Positions 50,721 through 63,438 are shown, counted from the first letter of the stretch. The stretch is DNA of 64,000 bases from Cynocephalus volans (GCF_027409185.1 NC_084462.1:23101577-23165576); one strand, 5' to 3'. The notes: a model not told the origin generated them from the sequence alone. Numbers and translations are program-made.

Positions 50721-51451
50721 CAACCCCGTTGGACAGGGAAAACCCGGACTTGCTTACTTCCGGCAGGGAGGTGTTGGGAAGTGTCTGCCTCGGTTTTCTC
50801 TTCGTTTTTAAGAACCCCCATCTCCCTAGCCTTCTCTGCGGGGAGCTTGATCTTCCAGGAGAGCTCCCCGGGACTGGGGCCTTGAGGGGAGGGTTTGGGC
50901 TTTGTATCCGGACGGGGGTCCCTAACCTTGACCGGGCCGGTTTCCTGACTCGGGGTCAGGGGCGATTCCGGGGAATCCTGGTCCAAATCTGTACCTATAA
51001 CGCTCCTTGTCTTCGGGACTGATGAAGTCTCCCGTTGATCTGTCAAGCTGTGTGGCTTGAAGGGCAGGACCAGTTTCGACTGTTGTAACGTTTTTCACCC
51101 CTATTCTGACTTACGGTAGAGAGAAGGAGAGGCTGCGTCCGGACTAGTTAGTAAGTCTTCTTTCATTTTTTATATGAAACGTGAAATTCTTCACCTCTTA
51201 AAGTGTGCTTTAGGTTGGGCCTGATGTTAGATTTCCATGGCTCTCCATTGCATTTTTTAAATGTTTGAGATATTTTCTATTAGTAATCATTTTATAGGTG
51301 GAGCGATGGCTACCTTGTAGTCCATGGTTTTTAAGTAAGTTATTGTATTGAGTAGTCTTCTTTAGTATAGATGACCTCTTTGCCATCTCTCTTTGCTAAT
51401 AATGATTCCCAATGTATTAGTAGGTTGTACACTACTGAAAGCATCCTTCAG
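50721..51451 (+). other. ZKSCAN5: ZKSCAN5 intron 1, distal part
   Basis: Mostly unique sequence falling from GC-rich to AT-rich. No repeat called; frames here have no family features. Confidence 0.35.
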
Positions 51452-51526
51452 AAGTTCTTAAAGAGCAGAAAACAAATTGGGTTAGTGAAACACAGCCCGC
51501 CTCGAGAGACTTCTCCCTGAGCTGGA

Positions 51527-51940
51527 ATGATAATGACAGAATCCCGGGAAGTTATAGACTTAGACCCTCCAGCTGATACTTCACAGGGGCAGGAAGACCT
51601 TCTAATAGTGAAGGTAGAAGAAGAAGACTGCACGTGGATGCAGGAGTACAATCCGCCAACGTTTGAGACTTTTTACCAGCGCTTCAGGCACTTCCAGTAC
51701 CATGAGGCTTCAGGACCCCGGGAGGCTCTCAGCCAACTTCGGGTGCTCTGCTGTGAGTGGCTGCGGCCAGAGCTGCACACCAAGGAGCAGATCTTGGAGC
51801 TGCTGGTGTTGGAGCAATTCCTAACCATATTGCCTGAAGAGTTGCAGGCCTGGGTGAGAGAACGTCACCCAGAAAGCGGAGAAGAGGCGGTGGCTGTGAT
51901 AGAAAATATACAGAGAGAACTTGAGGAACGCAGACAACAG
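51527..51940 (+). CDS. ZKSCAN5: ZKSCAN5 SCAN exon
   Basis: Likely exon start 51,452 after gcatccttcag, 75-nt leader, ATG at 51,527, donor cagacaacag|gtaagt at 51,941, phase 0. A second in-frame ATG is two codons later. SCAN core: [19 protein letters not shown] and [19 protein letters not shown]. The open frame continues seven codons past the donor and those are not coding. Confidence 0.95.
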
Positions 51941-54900
51941 GTAAGTCAAAGAGGAGATCTTTGAGCAATGAGGAAGGAGAGGAGAGAGTTAAGGAGCTGC
52001 TGAGCAGGGGTGAGATTCTTAGCCCTCTGGTGCTTCATTCATATTCTTTTGTTCTCCTGGGATTAGGTACACTATGAAGATTTCCTGCCGCTCCTGCAAA
52101 GAGAAGCAATATCCAGTGTGTTAACCTGTAGAAGATAATCTGCGATTTTATTTATTTTTAAAATTACTATATTTATTTTTTGAGTGACATAATACAAAAT
52201 TCAAAAAGGTACACAAAGTTGTAATGAAAAGTAAGTTTTCCTCCATCCCTAATTTCCCAGCTTCCTGGTTCTCCTCACCAGGAGAATCATGTTACATAAT
52301 ACCTGTGCATCCGTCCAGAGATATACAGTATTCTGAATCTATAAGCATATACATATATGACATGTGAAAAAAAAACACAAATGTTTTTAAGTCACTGTGC
52401 ACTTCTGCCTCTTGCTTTTTTCTTGTAATATATCTTGGTTCGTTCTATGTCAGTGCAAATAGAGCTGCCTCACTCTTTGAAACTGCGTTACATTCCATTG
52501 TATGGATGTGCTATAGTTTACTTAACTCTTATTGAAGGAGTTTAAGTTGTTCCGTTTATGTTGTTCCTTTAGATTGTTTCTAAATTTTTACTGTGACAAA
52601 TTTTGCTGCAATGAATAGCCCTTATATATATCATTAATTGTAGAACAAATATATAGCAGTCAGATTGTTGGCTCAGAGGTACATTTGTAGTTTAGAAAAA
52701 TTTTTTCTTTTACTTTGGCGGAAGGACTGTAAAGGGATCCAAACCCTTGACCTTGGTGTTATCAGCACCATGGTCTAACCAAGTGAGCTAACTGGCCAGT
52801 TCAACATTTGTAATTTTGATAGCTGTTGATAGATTGCCCCCGTAGAGGTTATGCCAGTTTATATTCCCACCAGCAGTGTATGAGAGAACTTTTTTACCTA
52901 CTGCCTGATAACAGTGTTATCAAACTTTTAGATTATTGCCAACTTGAAAAATGCAATATTTCATTTTTGTGCAATTTTAACTTGCTTTTCTCTTGTGAAT
53001 GTGACCTCAGTACATACTTTTAAGGGCTATTTGTACACCTTTCTTTTGCTAATTATCTGTTTATATTCCTGATCTGTATTCCTTGCCTATTAGAAACAGT
53101 AAGAAATGTGTCTGTCACTTTAGAGTTAGTTACAAGTGTTATTTTTCCAGTTTGTTATTTGTCTTTGCTTATGGAGATTTTTGTTTTGCAAGTTTTTAAG
53201 CTTTTATGCAATAAGTTTATTGCTTTTATGGTTTCTAGGGGTTTTTTTGCCATTCTTAGAAAGGCCTTCTTCACTACATGTTATGAAAACATGTTGTCAT
53301 AGTTTCTTCCCCACTTTTTTTACACTTTTAAATGATTGCTTTATCTGGAATTTATTTGGTATAGGGCGTTTGGTGTGGTTACAACCTAATTTCTTTTTCA
53401 GATCCCTATCTTGTTGTCCCAGCAACTTTTATAGTAATCCTTTTTTTCCCTCACTGATTAAAATGCCACCTTTATCACATATAAGATTTCTGCATGTATT
53501 TAGGCCCATTTCTGGTCTTTCCATTTTATTGATCTTACTGTCTGTTCCTGTATCAGTATTTTAATTACCTGAGCTCTGTAAAATGTTTTGGTATCTGGTA
53601 GGGCCATTCTTACTCCCTCCAGTTTCTTTTCAGTATTTTCTTTTCCCCTTATGAACTGTAGACTTACTTATTTAGTTTTCACCATTCCAAAAATCCTGTT
53701 GGTATTATTGTTGGGATTGCAGTAAATCATGTTACCAACAACAGGCTTGGCTTGCCCTTTCACGTTAAACAAATGACCTGTAAGTCCAAAAGTTGGCGCA
53801 AGGATTCGAAGCTTTATTCAGATAACCGGCATCTGGGAGATGATCAGGCTAAAATTATCCCACCTGCTGATGCCTGTTCTGGGGTTTATAAAAGGGAAGA
53901 GGTGGGAAGGTGACATAAGAGTTTTGTCCTGCAGGCAAAGGGGGAGGCTGATCATGGGATCAGCACAGGGTCTGAGTCAGATGTCACGGTCCCATGATGG
54001 ACTGGGTGCTTTGGCATCATGGAGTCTGCAGTTGGCGACTGGTCAGCTTCAAACCTTTGATGTTATCTCAGGGTTGGAGTCCTTATCTCCAGGGAGAGCT
54101 GAAAGACAATAACCTCAGTCAAGCATCACTGGAACATAAAAATACCTGACATGTACTTCTAACTAATGTGGATGTAATTTTCCTTTAAGCAAGAAGGGGA
54201 GTTAATAATCAGCTAGGGTGCTTTGCCTTCCTCTCGCATTTCCTCTGTTTGCAGTTGATTAGGAAAGGTCAGGAAAACAACAAAACTTAGTTTCGATTCT
54301 TAATTTTAGGTGTCCATCATCTAAAGTAAATCAACATGAGAGGCTGTAATGGGTGGTAAACAGAAATAAACTTTTGAGAAGGATCCTTTTGGGGCCTGAT
54401 TTCATCCCCAGGCAGTTTCAGCCATGTGGTCAGTTTCTCAATTCCTCTACTAACCTCAAGGAATTGATGATTATCAGTTCTTAAGTTAATGGCTAACTGC
54501 AATTTTCTGCTTGGCCTCAGTTACCCCAAAGATGGCCGTTCTCAGGCTAAGGTCCCTTTCAATCATATATTAATTTAGGGAGATTGATATCTTTATGGTG
54601 CTACGTCTTCTTGTCCTTTACTCATTTGTAACCTGACCCTCTACCTTCCTTTTGCTGCTAGGCTCATGCTTTCCTAAACTTTAATTTATTTACTTTTTTT
54701 CTATCAAAGAAACGAAAGTCTTGAGATCATGGTTCAGAAGAGTTTGAAGCTAGTTAGAGAATTTCTTCATTCTTTAGAGCCATTGCATTTAAGTGTAATG
54801 TACTGGTCTCATTGTCCTTACCCTCTGGGTGAGAGATACTTCAGCGTTCCAGAACATCCTCAGGCTCTCAGGCTGGTTTAGCACACTCCTTGATGTAGAA

Positions 54901-56771
54901 GGGGTGGCTCCTGAGCAGACTGTGCGGTTGTCCTGAAACACTGCCCTGCAGGTAGAAACTTTGAATCTTTCTTTTTTTTTTTTTTTTTTTTTTTGTCGTT
55001 TTTTCGTGACTGGCACTCAGCCAGTGAGTGCACTGGTCAGTCCTATATAGGATCCGAACCCGCGGCGGGAGCGTTGCCGCGCTCCCAGCGCAGCACTCTA
55101 CCAAGTGCGCCACGGGCTCGGCCCAGAAACTTTGAATCTTTCTGTCACCACTGTCTTAGGGCCCAAAGTAAAGGTTCATGGTGACATCCAGTTAATCCTT
55201 TCTTTTAACCTATTCTGGGACACTAATAGACAAACTTTCCCTACTGTTCTACAGAAATAAATATTCAAAAGCATTATTTAGAACTAAAAGGATTTTTTTT
55301 TTTTTTTTAAAGATAACCAGTAAAGGGATCTTAACCCTTGACTTGGTGTTGTCAGCACCATACTCTCCCAAGTGAGCCACGGGCTGGCCCTCTAAAAGGA
55401 TTTTTTAAATAGAGAATTTATGGCAGATACCATACTTTTATCTCTCATGATATATATATAGCCCATCTTTGTTAGGGACACAGAGAAAAATTTTTTGGTA
55501 GCAGTCCGGGATTTCGGCCCTGAAAAAGGGACTTTCCTCAGGGCCTCCACAACTCACTTTACTGTTCCCTCAACCTGCTTTCTGGTGTCCCCAATATTGT
55601 TCCTCAACTTTATCCAAGCAGTTTTTGTCTCTGGCAAGTGTTTTCTCAGGCTCTCTCCTTACTCCTGCCTGGTTCCTTTGTCCTCATCTCTGTGCACCTC
55701 AAGGGCTGCTTTGATTCTTCGGTGCCCTTTGTTGTACTTGGAATCATCTTAACTCTTGTTCTGAGCCAGTACACAAAGACACGGAAACTTCCATACAAAG
55801 TGCTACTTGTCACAACTGTTTTGCACTTGCCTTTTAATGTAACTCCTGCACCTTATTTTGCCAGTACTAGGACAGTTAAAAGTTTAAGTGCTTTAAAACC
55901 TAAGGGAAGTGGGAAAGGAGCATAGAGATTCTATCTCAGTGCAGGATCTTATTACCTTCCAGTATGCTAGCTAGTACCTTCTGAAAGATTCTAGAGAGAG
56001 GTGGTGGCAGAGTAATTGGAATTGTGTATACTCTAGGGTTGAGCAAGAGCCAAGGATAGAAAGGTGGAGGACTGTAGCATACTGGACATGAATAGCTCAA
56101 GTCTTAGTGTTGTTCTGTCCGAGAGTGACTTCCTGAGTGCTGTAAAGACCTTTCCAACCTCCCTCTACACCTCTCTCCTCCCTTCACTAAACTTTGCCCA
56201 CACTGGCCTTCTTAAGGCTTCTTAATTGTATCAAACACAATCTTTCTGCCTGGGGCACTTCTCCCTATTGTTCTCCTAGCTGCTGCTTCTCATCCTTTAG
56301 GTGTTTACTTACGTGCCACTTCCTCAGAAAAGCCTTCCCTGGTCTCCCAGTCTAAAGTAGGTCTCATCTGTTCTGTCTCATGACACCATGTTCATCTCCT
56401 TTCTAACATGTAGCACAGTTTGTAATTATGTATTTACTTGTGTGTTGATGTGTTTAATGAAAGTCTTCTCCAACTTGAAGTAAACCATGTTTATTAAAGC
56501 AGTGTATCTGGCTCATTGGAGACACACGTTAAATACAGTATTTGACAGGAGAATGAATGCAAGTCCAATGTGACTCTACTAGATTCTTTTATTGCCTTCT
56601 CTGTAACTGTGCTCACTGGTTGTGGTTGTTAGATTGTTGCATATCCTGAGGTGCTTTCCCAGAAGATGGTACCACCTGGAGCCGTGCAGGAGTCCTTCAG
56701 TCACCAGCTCCTGGCCGTGGACTCCCAGCCTGAACAAGAGCCACAGAAGCCTCATCTTCTGGAGGAAAACG
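51527..56771 (+). CDS. ZKSCAN5: ZKSCAN5, SCAN-KRAB zinc finger protein, partial (gene span)
   Basis: Two coding exons are in the window: 51,527-51,940 (138 codons) and 56,633-56,771 (46 codons plus one base), so residues 1-184. The N terminus has an acidic stretch with a SUMO-type VKVE match (28-31) and a SCAN domain at about 46-128. Agreement with remembered human ZKSCAN5 is near complete ([15 protein letters not shown] start; LLEEN before the next junction). The KRAB box and zinc-finger exons expected from human are not found up to 64,000 and must lie further right. By family it is a nuclear DNA-binding protein able to dimerise through SCAN. The intron after 56,771 contains the antisense retrovirus at 59.4-63.9 kb. 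Confidence 0.95.
52140..53729 (-). repeat. Old LINE-1 (L1M-type), antisense
   Basis: 'gctgcaatgaatagccctta', 'ttatattcccaccagcagtg', 'ttattgatcttactgtctg' read in antisense L1 order. Split by the SINE at 52,695 and ended by the LTR at 53,730. Confidence 0.7.
52695..52802 (-). mobile_element. tRNA-Ile-type SINE, monomer
   Basis: 'gtaaagggatccaaaccctt', 'gagctaactggccagttc'; flanks acatttgtagttt / acatttgtaattt. Confidence 0.85.
53730..54561 (-). mobile_element. Solo LTR, class I-like (copy 2 of an inverted twin)
   Basis: 832 bp, the reverse complement of the 45,282-46,112 LTR and nearly identical apart from scattered differences in the first 100 bp of U3. It has its own 4-bp duplication atca (53,726-53,729; 54,562-54,565), so it is an independent insertion. 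Antisense to ZKSCAN5. Confidence 0.9.
54562..54972. other. Unclassified intron sequence
   Basis: No repeat or exon recognised between the solo LTR and the next SINE. Confidence 0.3.
54973..55124 (-). mobile_element. GC-rich tRNA-Ile-derived SINE
   Basis: 'cgtgactggcactcagccag', 'tcctatataggatccgaac', 'gccacgggctcggccc'; flanked by the 19-bp duplication agaaactttgaatctttct. Confidence 0.95.
55299..55390 (-). mobile_element. SINE, dimer-type second arm, antisense
   Basis: 'agataaccagtaaagggatc', 'agtgagccacgggctggccc'; flanked by ctaaaaggattttt. Confidence 0.85.
56150..56540 (+). repeat. LINE L2 3' region
   Basis: 'cttctgcctggggcacttc'-type sequence, 'gtgccacttcctcagaaaag', 'ccttccctggtctcccag' and a 3' 'cttctccaacttgaagtaa' match L2. 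Confidence 0.65.
56633..56771 (+). CDS. ZKSCAN5: ZKSCAN5 second coding exon
   Basis: 139 bp between tggttgttag and gtgagg. It encodes [16 protein letters not shown] and ends PHLLEEN plus one base. This is the linker after the SCAN domain; it matches the human segment in length and motif. Continues to an exon outside the window. Confidence 0.93.
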
Positions 56772-59430
56772 GTGAGGCTCAGTGATTCAGTGGAATAGAT
56801 GTGATGAGAGAGTGTGTGCCCTGCCCTGGCTGGGTGGCATGTGGTATCTGTCAGACAGAGACTTGAGGCCGGGCAGCTTCTCTGTAACAAGCAGGGTGCA
56901 GAGGTTGGGAATGGCTTGGGACCTAGAGCTTCAAGGGTGGCTAGGAACACCGTTTTATTCAAAAGCTGTCATACAGGTGATGACAGCTTTAAGTACAAGT
57001 GCTGTTACAAGATCTACAGAAGTCTTTTACAGAAGTGTCATGGTCATCTTACAGCAGTTTTTCACCTCTGCCTCATAGATTTTGTTGTCTTAATGCTTAT
57101 GTGAAAAAGGCTCTCTAGTTCCTAACTGCGTTCATTCCTGGCTGTTCAGTCATTCACCTTGAAATCTTAAGTGAAGCAGTTTTTCAATGACCTTTAGAGC
57201 ACTTGTTGTCTTCCTCTCCCTCCCCCTTTCCTCCTTCCCTCCATCCCTCCATCCCTCTCTCTCAATTTTATTAACCTGTTCTAGATACATCAAGGAAGAA
57301 AAGTGAACAGCCGAGTATCATTTTTCATGATGTATGTCTGCAAGTCTATAATCCCTAATCAGAAACCCTTGGTATCACAAATATTTTAGAATTAAATATT
57401 TTGCAGATTTAGTAAGATACTGTTATGTATATACTATATGTTACACTAGCAGCAGGATTTGAGGTGACACCATAATCACACACACTAATATTTCTGCAGT
57501 GAAATGTATGCATATTTACAGTAAGTCAATTAAATAAAGAGTTTAAATCAAATCAGTTCAAGTAAGGTTTTGCTGTCAAATTAGTTCAGTACCTAGCTAA
57601 ATTGGGAAAAAAACACCTTTGGTATTTAGAGTTTTTGGATTACAGGATTGTGGACAAGGGACTGTATTTCCTCTGTTTGGCTCCAGACTTTCTTCTAGGC
57701 TCCCTTTAGTGATTAGGTCTTTGCCTGGACATGCCCCACTGCCCTAATCTTTTCTGGCTTTCCTTTCACTGTGGTAAAAATAACAGCAGCAGCAGCAGCA
57801 ACAGCAACTGTTACCTACATAGCATGTACAGTGTGCAGCAATTGTTCTAAGCATTTTACGTGTAAGAGCTCATTTAATCCTCTGTGTACCAGGAAAAACA
57901 GTCCTCATCATTTACCATCTGGGACCAATGGATCCTTTACGTTTTTTATATTTTTAAGTTACTTTATGAATAATTTACAGGAGAATCAAAGGATAGTGAA
58001 AAACAACTTCTTTAGAAATTATAAGAACTAAACTTCTTTGTATCTAGGACATTTTGATGAACAAGCATCGTAAAAGATAAAAGAATACCGTCACACAATA
58101 CTGTCCTTTTAGCAAAATGGTCTTGTGAAATACTGCATGAAATCTTTCCAGTCACATGACTCACTGGATGAGAATGCCACATTTCCTTTTTGAAATTAGA
58201 AATATATTGTTTATAGTTGATTCTTGATTTATCATTTGAAGACTTGTTCTAAGATCTCCCTTTCACTTTCAGTTTTGTCACCATCGTTTTCATTAGAGCA
58301 CTGCCGTCTTTCCATGGCATCTTCTGAGTTGCCTAGTGATAGTGAATGTGGTCCTCTCCAGATGTTCTTATCTTTTTCAATATGGGCAGCAAATGAAAAA
58401 TTCTGAGTTCTTCACTATGTTTGTGAAAGCTAAATGTGAGTGTCAACAGTGGTTTTTTTCTACCTCTTGAAGAACGATGGAATGGTTTGGGTAACACATA
58501 CACTATTTTGAGAATAGTGAAGAATGTTGACATTTCACTTTTCCATGATCCTAAATATTTCCTTTATTCTCCCATTCTTATTATTTTAGCCTTTTGTGAA
58601 ATTGTTCAGAATAATGAATAATTATTAGTAATAGTGAAGTGATTCTTAGGAAGATAAAATAGAAAAATGTTTCAAAGTATAGGAAAAATAAGATCATACA
58701 GATCCCAAACTGTATCTTAGATTTGTAGAAGTGTCCAGTGGATCCATGTAGAATTTATAAGATAAAATGAGTTTTATTCTATTTGTAAAATAAAATGAAA
58801 TAATTTCATTTTTGTTCTTCAGAAGACCTCAAAAATAATAAAAGCTGTATAATACTAATCTTAAAAAATAGTTAAAACTGCTCAGAAAAGAAATTAAAAA
58901 ACTAAAATTGTGTGCAGTAGACCTTGTTGGTATACCAAGAGTTAATCCTTCCAGTAACCCAATGGAATAGGTGTTATTGTTAACTTCTTGTTAGAAATTA
59001 AGAAGCTGCGGCCTAGAGAGTTGAGTAATTTGTTCAGGGTCACAAAGCTGTTAAGTAACAGCTGAAGTTTTAAACCACACAGTTTAACTCAAACATATAC
59101 TTCTACACTATGCTGGGAGATCTCGCCTTCGCTTTACTACCAGGTTCTCCCAAGCACAGACTGCCATCCTCCTCAAATCACTCATGTCCCCTCCTCTTTC
59201 AGAGTCTCATCATCCTCTTTTCTTCTGTATCTGGGTGCTTCTTGTCTTTTCTGCCCTGTTAACCAGACCCTAGCCAGTTTCTTTATTTCAACAGAATGAC
59301 TGCTCACTCAGATATAGATTCATTGCTTTCTTCAAGTCCTACTTGAACTCTTTAGCCAGTCCTGTTTCAGATCTCTGTTTTTGGTTTTCGTCTCTAACCA
59401 TTATCCCCTCCTTTTTGTGTCATTGCTCAT
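56772..59430 (+). other. ZKSCAN5: ZKSCAN5 intron 3, left part
   Basis: Contains a pyrimidine tract (57,205-57,262), reverse MIR fragments at about 57,825-57,900 and 58,935-59,100, a short (CAG)n (57,784-57,801), and otherwise unclassified AT-rich sequence. No KRAB or finger exon found. Confidence 0.5.
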
Positions 59431-59870
59431 TGTGGTGCAGGAATCTCAGATCCTTCTGACCCTTCCTGTGCAGGTCCTGAGTCAGATAATCGAAAGAAGA
59501 TACAGGTAGCTTTATGCAAGGTAGACATACTTTGTTCTTCCAATATGAGCTTCACAGACATGCTTTATTCTCAGACACAAGCTCAGGCTCTACTCCACTG
59601 ACCATGCTCTGCCCTCCGTCCATGCTCCACCGACCTTCCAGGCTCTGCTGACCAGCAGTTCAGAGCAGTTACGTTTATGCTCTTAGTACACAATAGCGGC
59701 CACAAGCCAAGCAATACATAATTATGACAGTCATGCTGAATCAGTAAATGGGCACACATGCACAGTTACACTACTTTTATGACTTGTTTCTAGTGAATGT
59801 GCTGAATCTTGCCCATTTGTAACAGCTGTAAGGCCAGAGATCCTACTAAACTTTTTCTACTTTCCTTACA
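59431..59870 (-). repeat. 3' LTR of the ERVL-like provirus
   Basis: 440 bp; plus strand runs TGTGGTGCAGG...CCTTACA, the direct repeat of 63,460-63,898. The adjacent internal sequence (reverse of 'ccaccccttc') is a short purine-rich tract compatible with a polypurine primer. Confidence 0.85.
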
Positions 59871-59902
59871 GTCCACCCCTTCAGGGTCACTCGCCATACA
59901 AT

Positions 59903-62900
59903 CTATGTGTTTGGTCTTCTGCATGTTCCCTTAGCAAGGATGAATGACCCTTGTATCCATAGGCCACAGTAACAATATAGGCTGTAGCAACATGCTACTA
60001 AAACACAAGCACTCCTTCCCAGTACAGCTAATTTACCATCATGAGAAAGAATGGTTGTAGGAACAGGTTTATGATACCACACATTATCAGCTAAGACTGT
60101 TGGATCTGTAGGTTCTACATGTAATAGTATAGGGGAACTCGTAATTGGCCACAATGGTAGTACAAATGTACCTTTTAAAACAGAGCATTTATCTGTTCCA
60201 GACCATGTTACCTTTACTTGGGGAGGCCAGGTACTTGTCACCCAAGGTGAGACTCGCAAGTCTTCTAATCCTCTTCCCCAAGGTCCAATTAGGCCTGCCC
60301 ATCATACGTGGGGGGCTTCTATTCTCCAAGGCCATCCCCACTGTACTGTCTGCCTCTGCTGTAAACAGGTTGGGGCTGGTAGGAGAATATTTCCATTCTT
60401 ACTGTATCCTGGTTTCAGGAGATTATCTTCAGTAGTAATGTGTAATTGAATAGGTGCTGCAGCTCTGTGCAACAGATCTTCCACCAGAGAGGGCCCGCCT
60501 TTGTGGGGTCTCTCATTTAGGATCCTGACTGTTGGCCACAACTGATGTGTCCATCTCTTCAATGATGGGGGGCTGGCAGACAGCTTTAATCCCCTTTCCA
60601 AAAGACCATACATGACCATAAGGCTGCTCAGTGCCTTCACAGTGCTTACCTGGTCTGGGGCCCCACAAGGCCATACAAACAAGACCAGTAATTCTCTGAC
60701 TTTGGCAGTGGTCCCACAAGATCCACCTGCCACCATGTCAGGGGCACTCTCACACAGGATATCTGCCCATCAGGGGCACCTGTCTGCTCATCAGGAGCAC
60801 ATCTGTCCATCAGGGGCATTCTTGTTTATGTGGCACCCGGTGGGCCATCGACTACATGGTCTTGCAGCCAGTATGCTGCATTCTTCAATGTAGCCACAAA
60901 GCTACATCAGCTGCTGGAGTTCTCTCCAGCTACCTTATCTTAGCCAGCACATCAGCTTCATCATTGCCCAGACTGGCTAAGAGGGAGTGTCCTGTGACAT
61001 GGGAAAAAGTTACTTCCTTTTCCTGTCCTAATTCCCATAACTCTTGCCACATGGCTTGCCCCCACAAGGGCCAGTGACCTACCAGCCACTGTTGATACTT
61101 CCAAGTAGAGATCCAAACGGTCAAACCCTTGAATACAGCCCAGCTGTCAGTACAGATGGTTAATGGCCCAGGCTCATTTTTTATCACCATTTATATTGTT
61201 TTTAGTTCAGCCCACTGGCTGCTTTGCCCTATACCATTCTCATACCACAAGGTATCGGTTAAGGGCTAGGACAGCAACAGCCATCCACGATGCTGAGGGG
61301 TCCCATGCTGGAGCCATCTGTGTACAAAGCCTCCTCCTGAATAGGTCCCTTCCCCTCATGGAAGGGTGTGGTCTCCACCTCCATGGGTATAGGTTGTGTC
61401 AGAGTTTCCTTCATAACCCCTACTAGTCCTAACACAGTTTGCAGTTCATTAGACAATGGACTAGTGGACATAGTTCTCTGTTCTATATGTGCTCCCCATT
61501 TAGACAGAACGGGAGTCTGAGCCACACCAGTTTTAGGAGTGGTTGTCCACGTGTGTAGCCAACCTAAGGTATGTTATCCTTACTAGGAGCTTGGCAGTTC
61601 CTGTAATAGCTTCAATGGCCATCAGGGTGGAATACACAGCTGCTAACTGTTTCTCTATCAGAGAGTAACACACTCCAACACCCTTCTAGAGCTGAGACCA
61701 GAATCCTATAGGCGTTTGGAATTGGGCTTGTCTGCCGCATACCCCATCCTGACGCTTCTTGGGTTATGTGTACATCTAATTCAGAAGGCTTACTGGGATC
61801 AGCCACTTGCAAAGCCTGCACTTGTTGTATTGCCCTCTTAGTAGCACAGTAAGCTTGTTCTACCTCTTCAGTCCAATCCCAAGGAGCTCCTTTCTTTATT
61901 AATGCATCCAGTGCCATATGTGGTACAGAAACTCTCCAATACCCCAAAAGTCCCAAATAAGCCTGTAGCTGGGCTACTGTTGTGGGCCAGGGGTATGCCT
62001 GTATCTTATCTATAATGGCTTCTGGGATGACTCGTGTGTCTTACCTGACCAAACAACTCCCAAGAATTTAATAGACAGCCCAGGTCCTTGCACTTTGGTT
62101 GTGTTCAAAGCCCACCCACATTATTCCAAATGGCCTAACAGCATTGAAGCTGCTTGGGTTAAACCTGTAAGAGAATCAGAGGTTCGTAAGACATCATCAA
62201 TATCATGAAACATTGTAACTGTGCTGGGCCTAGTCCACTTGGCTAAATCCCCAGCCACCAAACCATGACAGATAATTGGGCTATGCAGATAACCTTGGAG
62301 CAACACTTGAAAAGTTCACTGTCTTCCTTCCCAGGCAAAGGCAAACTGTTCTTGGCTATCAGCTGAGAGAAAAAAGCACTTGCAAGGTCTAGTACATAAT
62401 GATAAGTTTCCAGCTGAGTCTTCAGCTGATCCATCAAGTCATGAACTGAAGGCAAAGCCGCATATAAAGGAGGCACTACTTTGTTCAGTTCCCGATAGTC
62501 CACAGTCATTCTTCAAGTACCATCAGGTTTTTTCATTGGCCAAACCGGGGCATTAAAAGGACCACATGCAGGATGAATGTTGCCAAACTTTTCTAACTCC
62601 CAGAGAGAGGCACTTATGTCCACATGTCCTCCTGGCAAGCGATACTGTTTCACGTGTCCCCACAACACAGGCTTTACTGTCCAGATCCGCAGCCAGAATT
62701 CTCCAACTGTTGTTTGCAGGTGCAAACCATAAAGTACATCTGCACCCAAGATGCATTCAGCCACTGGTAACACATACACAGTACATACACAAGGGCGCAA
62801 TCATCCAACGCTCAGCAGCAAAGACACAGCTTTGACTTTGATAGTCTGTCCTCCATAGCCACCAGTATTCACTGTGGCCCCCAGAGACTTACCAGGGTTG

Positions 62901-62965
62901 CTGTGTATCAGGCTACATTCTGTGTTGGTGTCCACCAACACTAACACACACTGCACATTTGCTAT
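59903..62965 (-). pseudogene. Retroviral pol remnant (protease, RT, RNase H, integrase)
   Basis: From right to left: protease-like segment at 62,965-62,800 (VDTNTE at the active-site position, so Asn in place of Gly) ending in a TGA at 62,803; RT start (PVWPMKKPDGT) followed by another TGA at 62,515; the catalytic turn near 62,200 reads DIDD instead of Y-x-DD; connection domain at 61,956-61,612 (GLLGYWR); RNase H at 61,525-60,930 (TDGSSMG, TDS, VTGH, NDEADVLAK); integrase core near 60,720 (WQVDLVGP) and its C-terminal part at 60,560-60,300. Multiple shifts separate these blocks. The final frame (60,259-59,903) is of unknown nature. Confidence 0.8.
60738..60832. repeat. Short tandem array within the pol remnant
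   Basis: Four diverged units built on catcaggggca(c/t), 18-21 bp apart, lie between RNase H and the integrase core and introduce stops on the minus strand. Confidence 0.7.
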
Positions 62966-63032
62966 CTACCCATAGGTCCCAACAACAGTAGGAGCCAAGC
63001 AAGTAGGCATTCATTTTCTGATGCACAACAGG

Positions 63033-63353
63033 TCATGCAAGGAGGTGCACAAGTTCTCTCAACTCACCTTCAGAGTCGTCATCATCCTCAGCTTCAGAAG
63101 CAGGGGTGACCTGTTGCTGTACTTCAGTGTCCAGCAGGTCTGCCTTTTGTTTCAACTCTTGAAACCATGCCGCATCATGGAGTGCCTGGTCCATATGGGC
63201 TCGCAGTGCAGTGAGCAGCATCCAGTCCATCCGGCCAGCCGCGCACTGGGACTCCTCCTCTTTCACCACGGAGCCCAGCACCTTGCGAGCTTTCTCCATG
63301 CTCTTGGGGACTCGTCCACTTGGTCCCACATTTCCAATGGAGCCCGAGTCCAC
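63033..63353 (-). pseudogene. Short acidic frame downstream of the provirus 5' LTR
   Basis: A 106-codon open frame with Lys/Glu-rich helices and an acidic tail (SEAEDDDDSEGE). Its position suggests the leader or the remaining start of gag. No zinc knuckle or major-homology region is visible. Confidence 0.45.
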
Positions 63354-63438
63354 AGGAACGCTGCCCCAGGTACCACATGCTTGAGGACAGCCACACCTCC
63401 TCCCCCTTCCTAGGGGCTCGAGGCTCCCTTACCTGCTC

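Larger units (their letters stand above)
51941..56632 (+). other. ZKSCAN5: ZKSCAN5 intron 2
   Basis: 4.7 kb filled by an old antisense L1 (52.14-53.73 kb), a solo LTR (53,730-54,561), SINEs at 52,695, 54,973 and 55,299, and an L2 (56.15-56.54 kb). 55,391-56,150 is unclassified. Confidence 0.75.

Noticed and set aside
60738-60832. CRISPR-like short repeats
   Set aside because: Only four degenerate, directly adjoining units without spacers, in a mammalian retroviral remnant.
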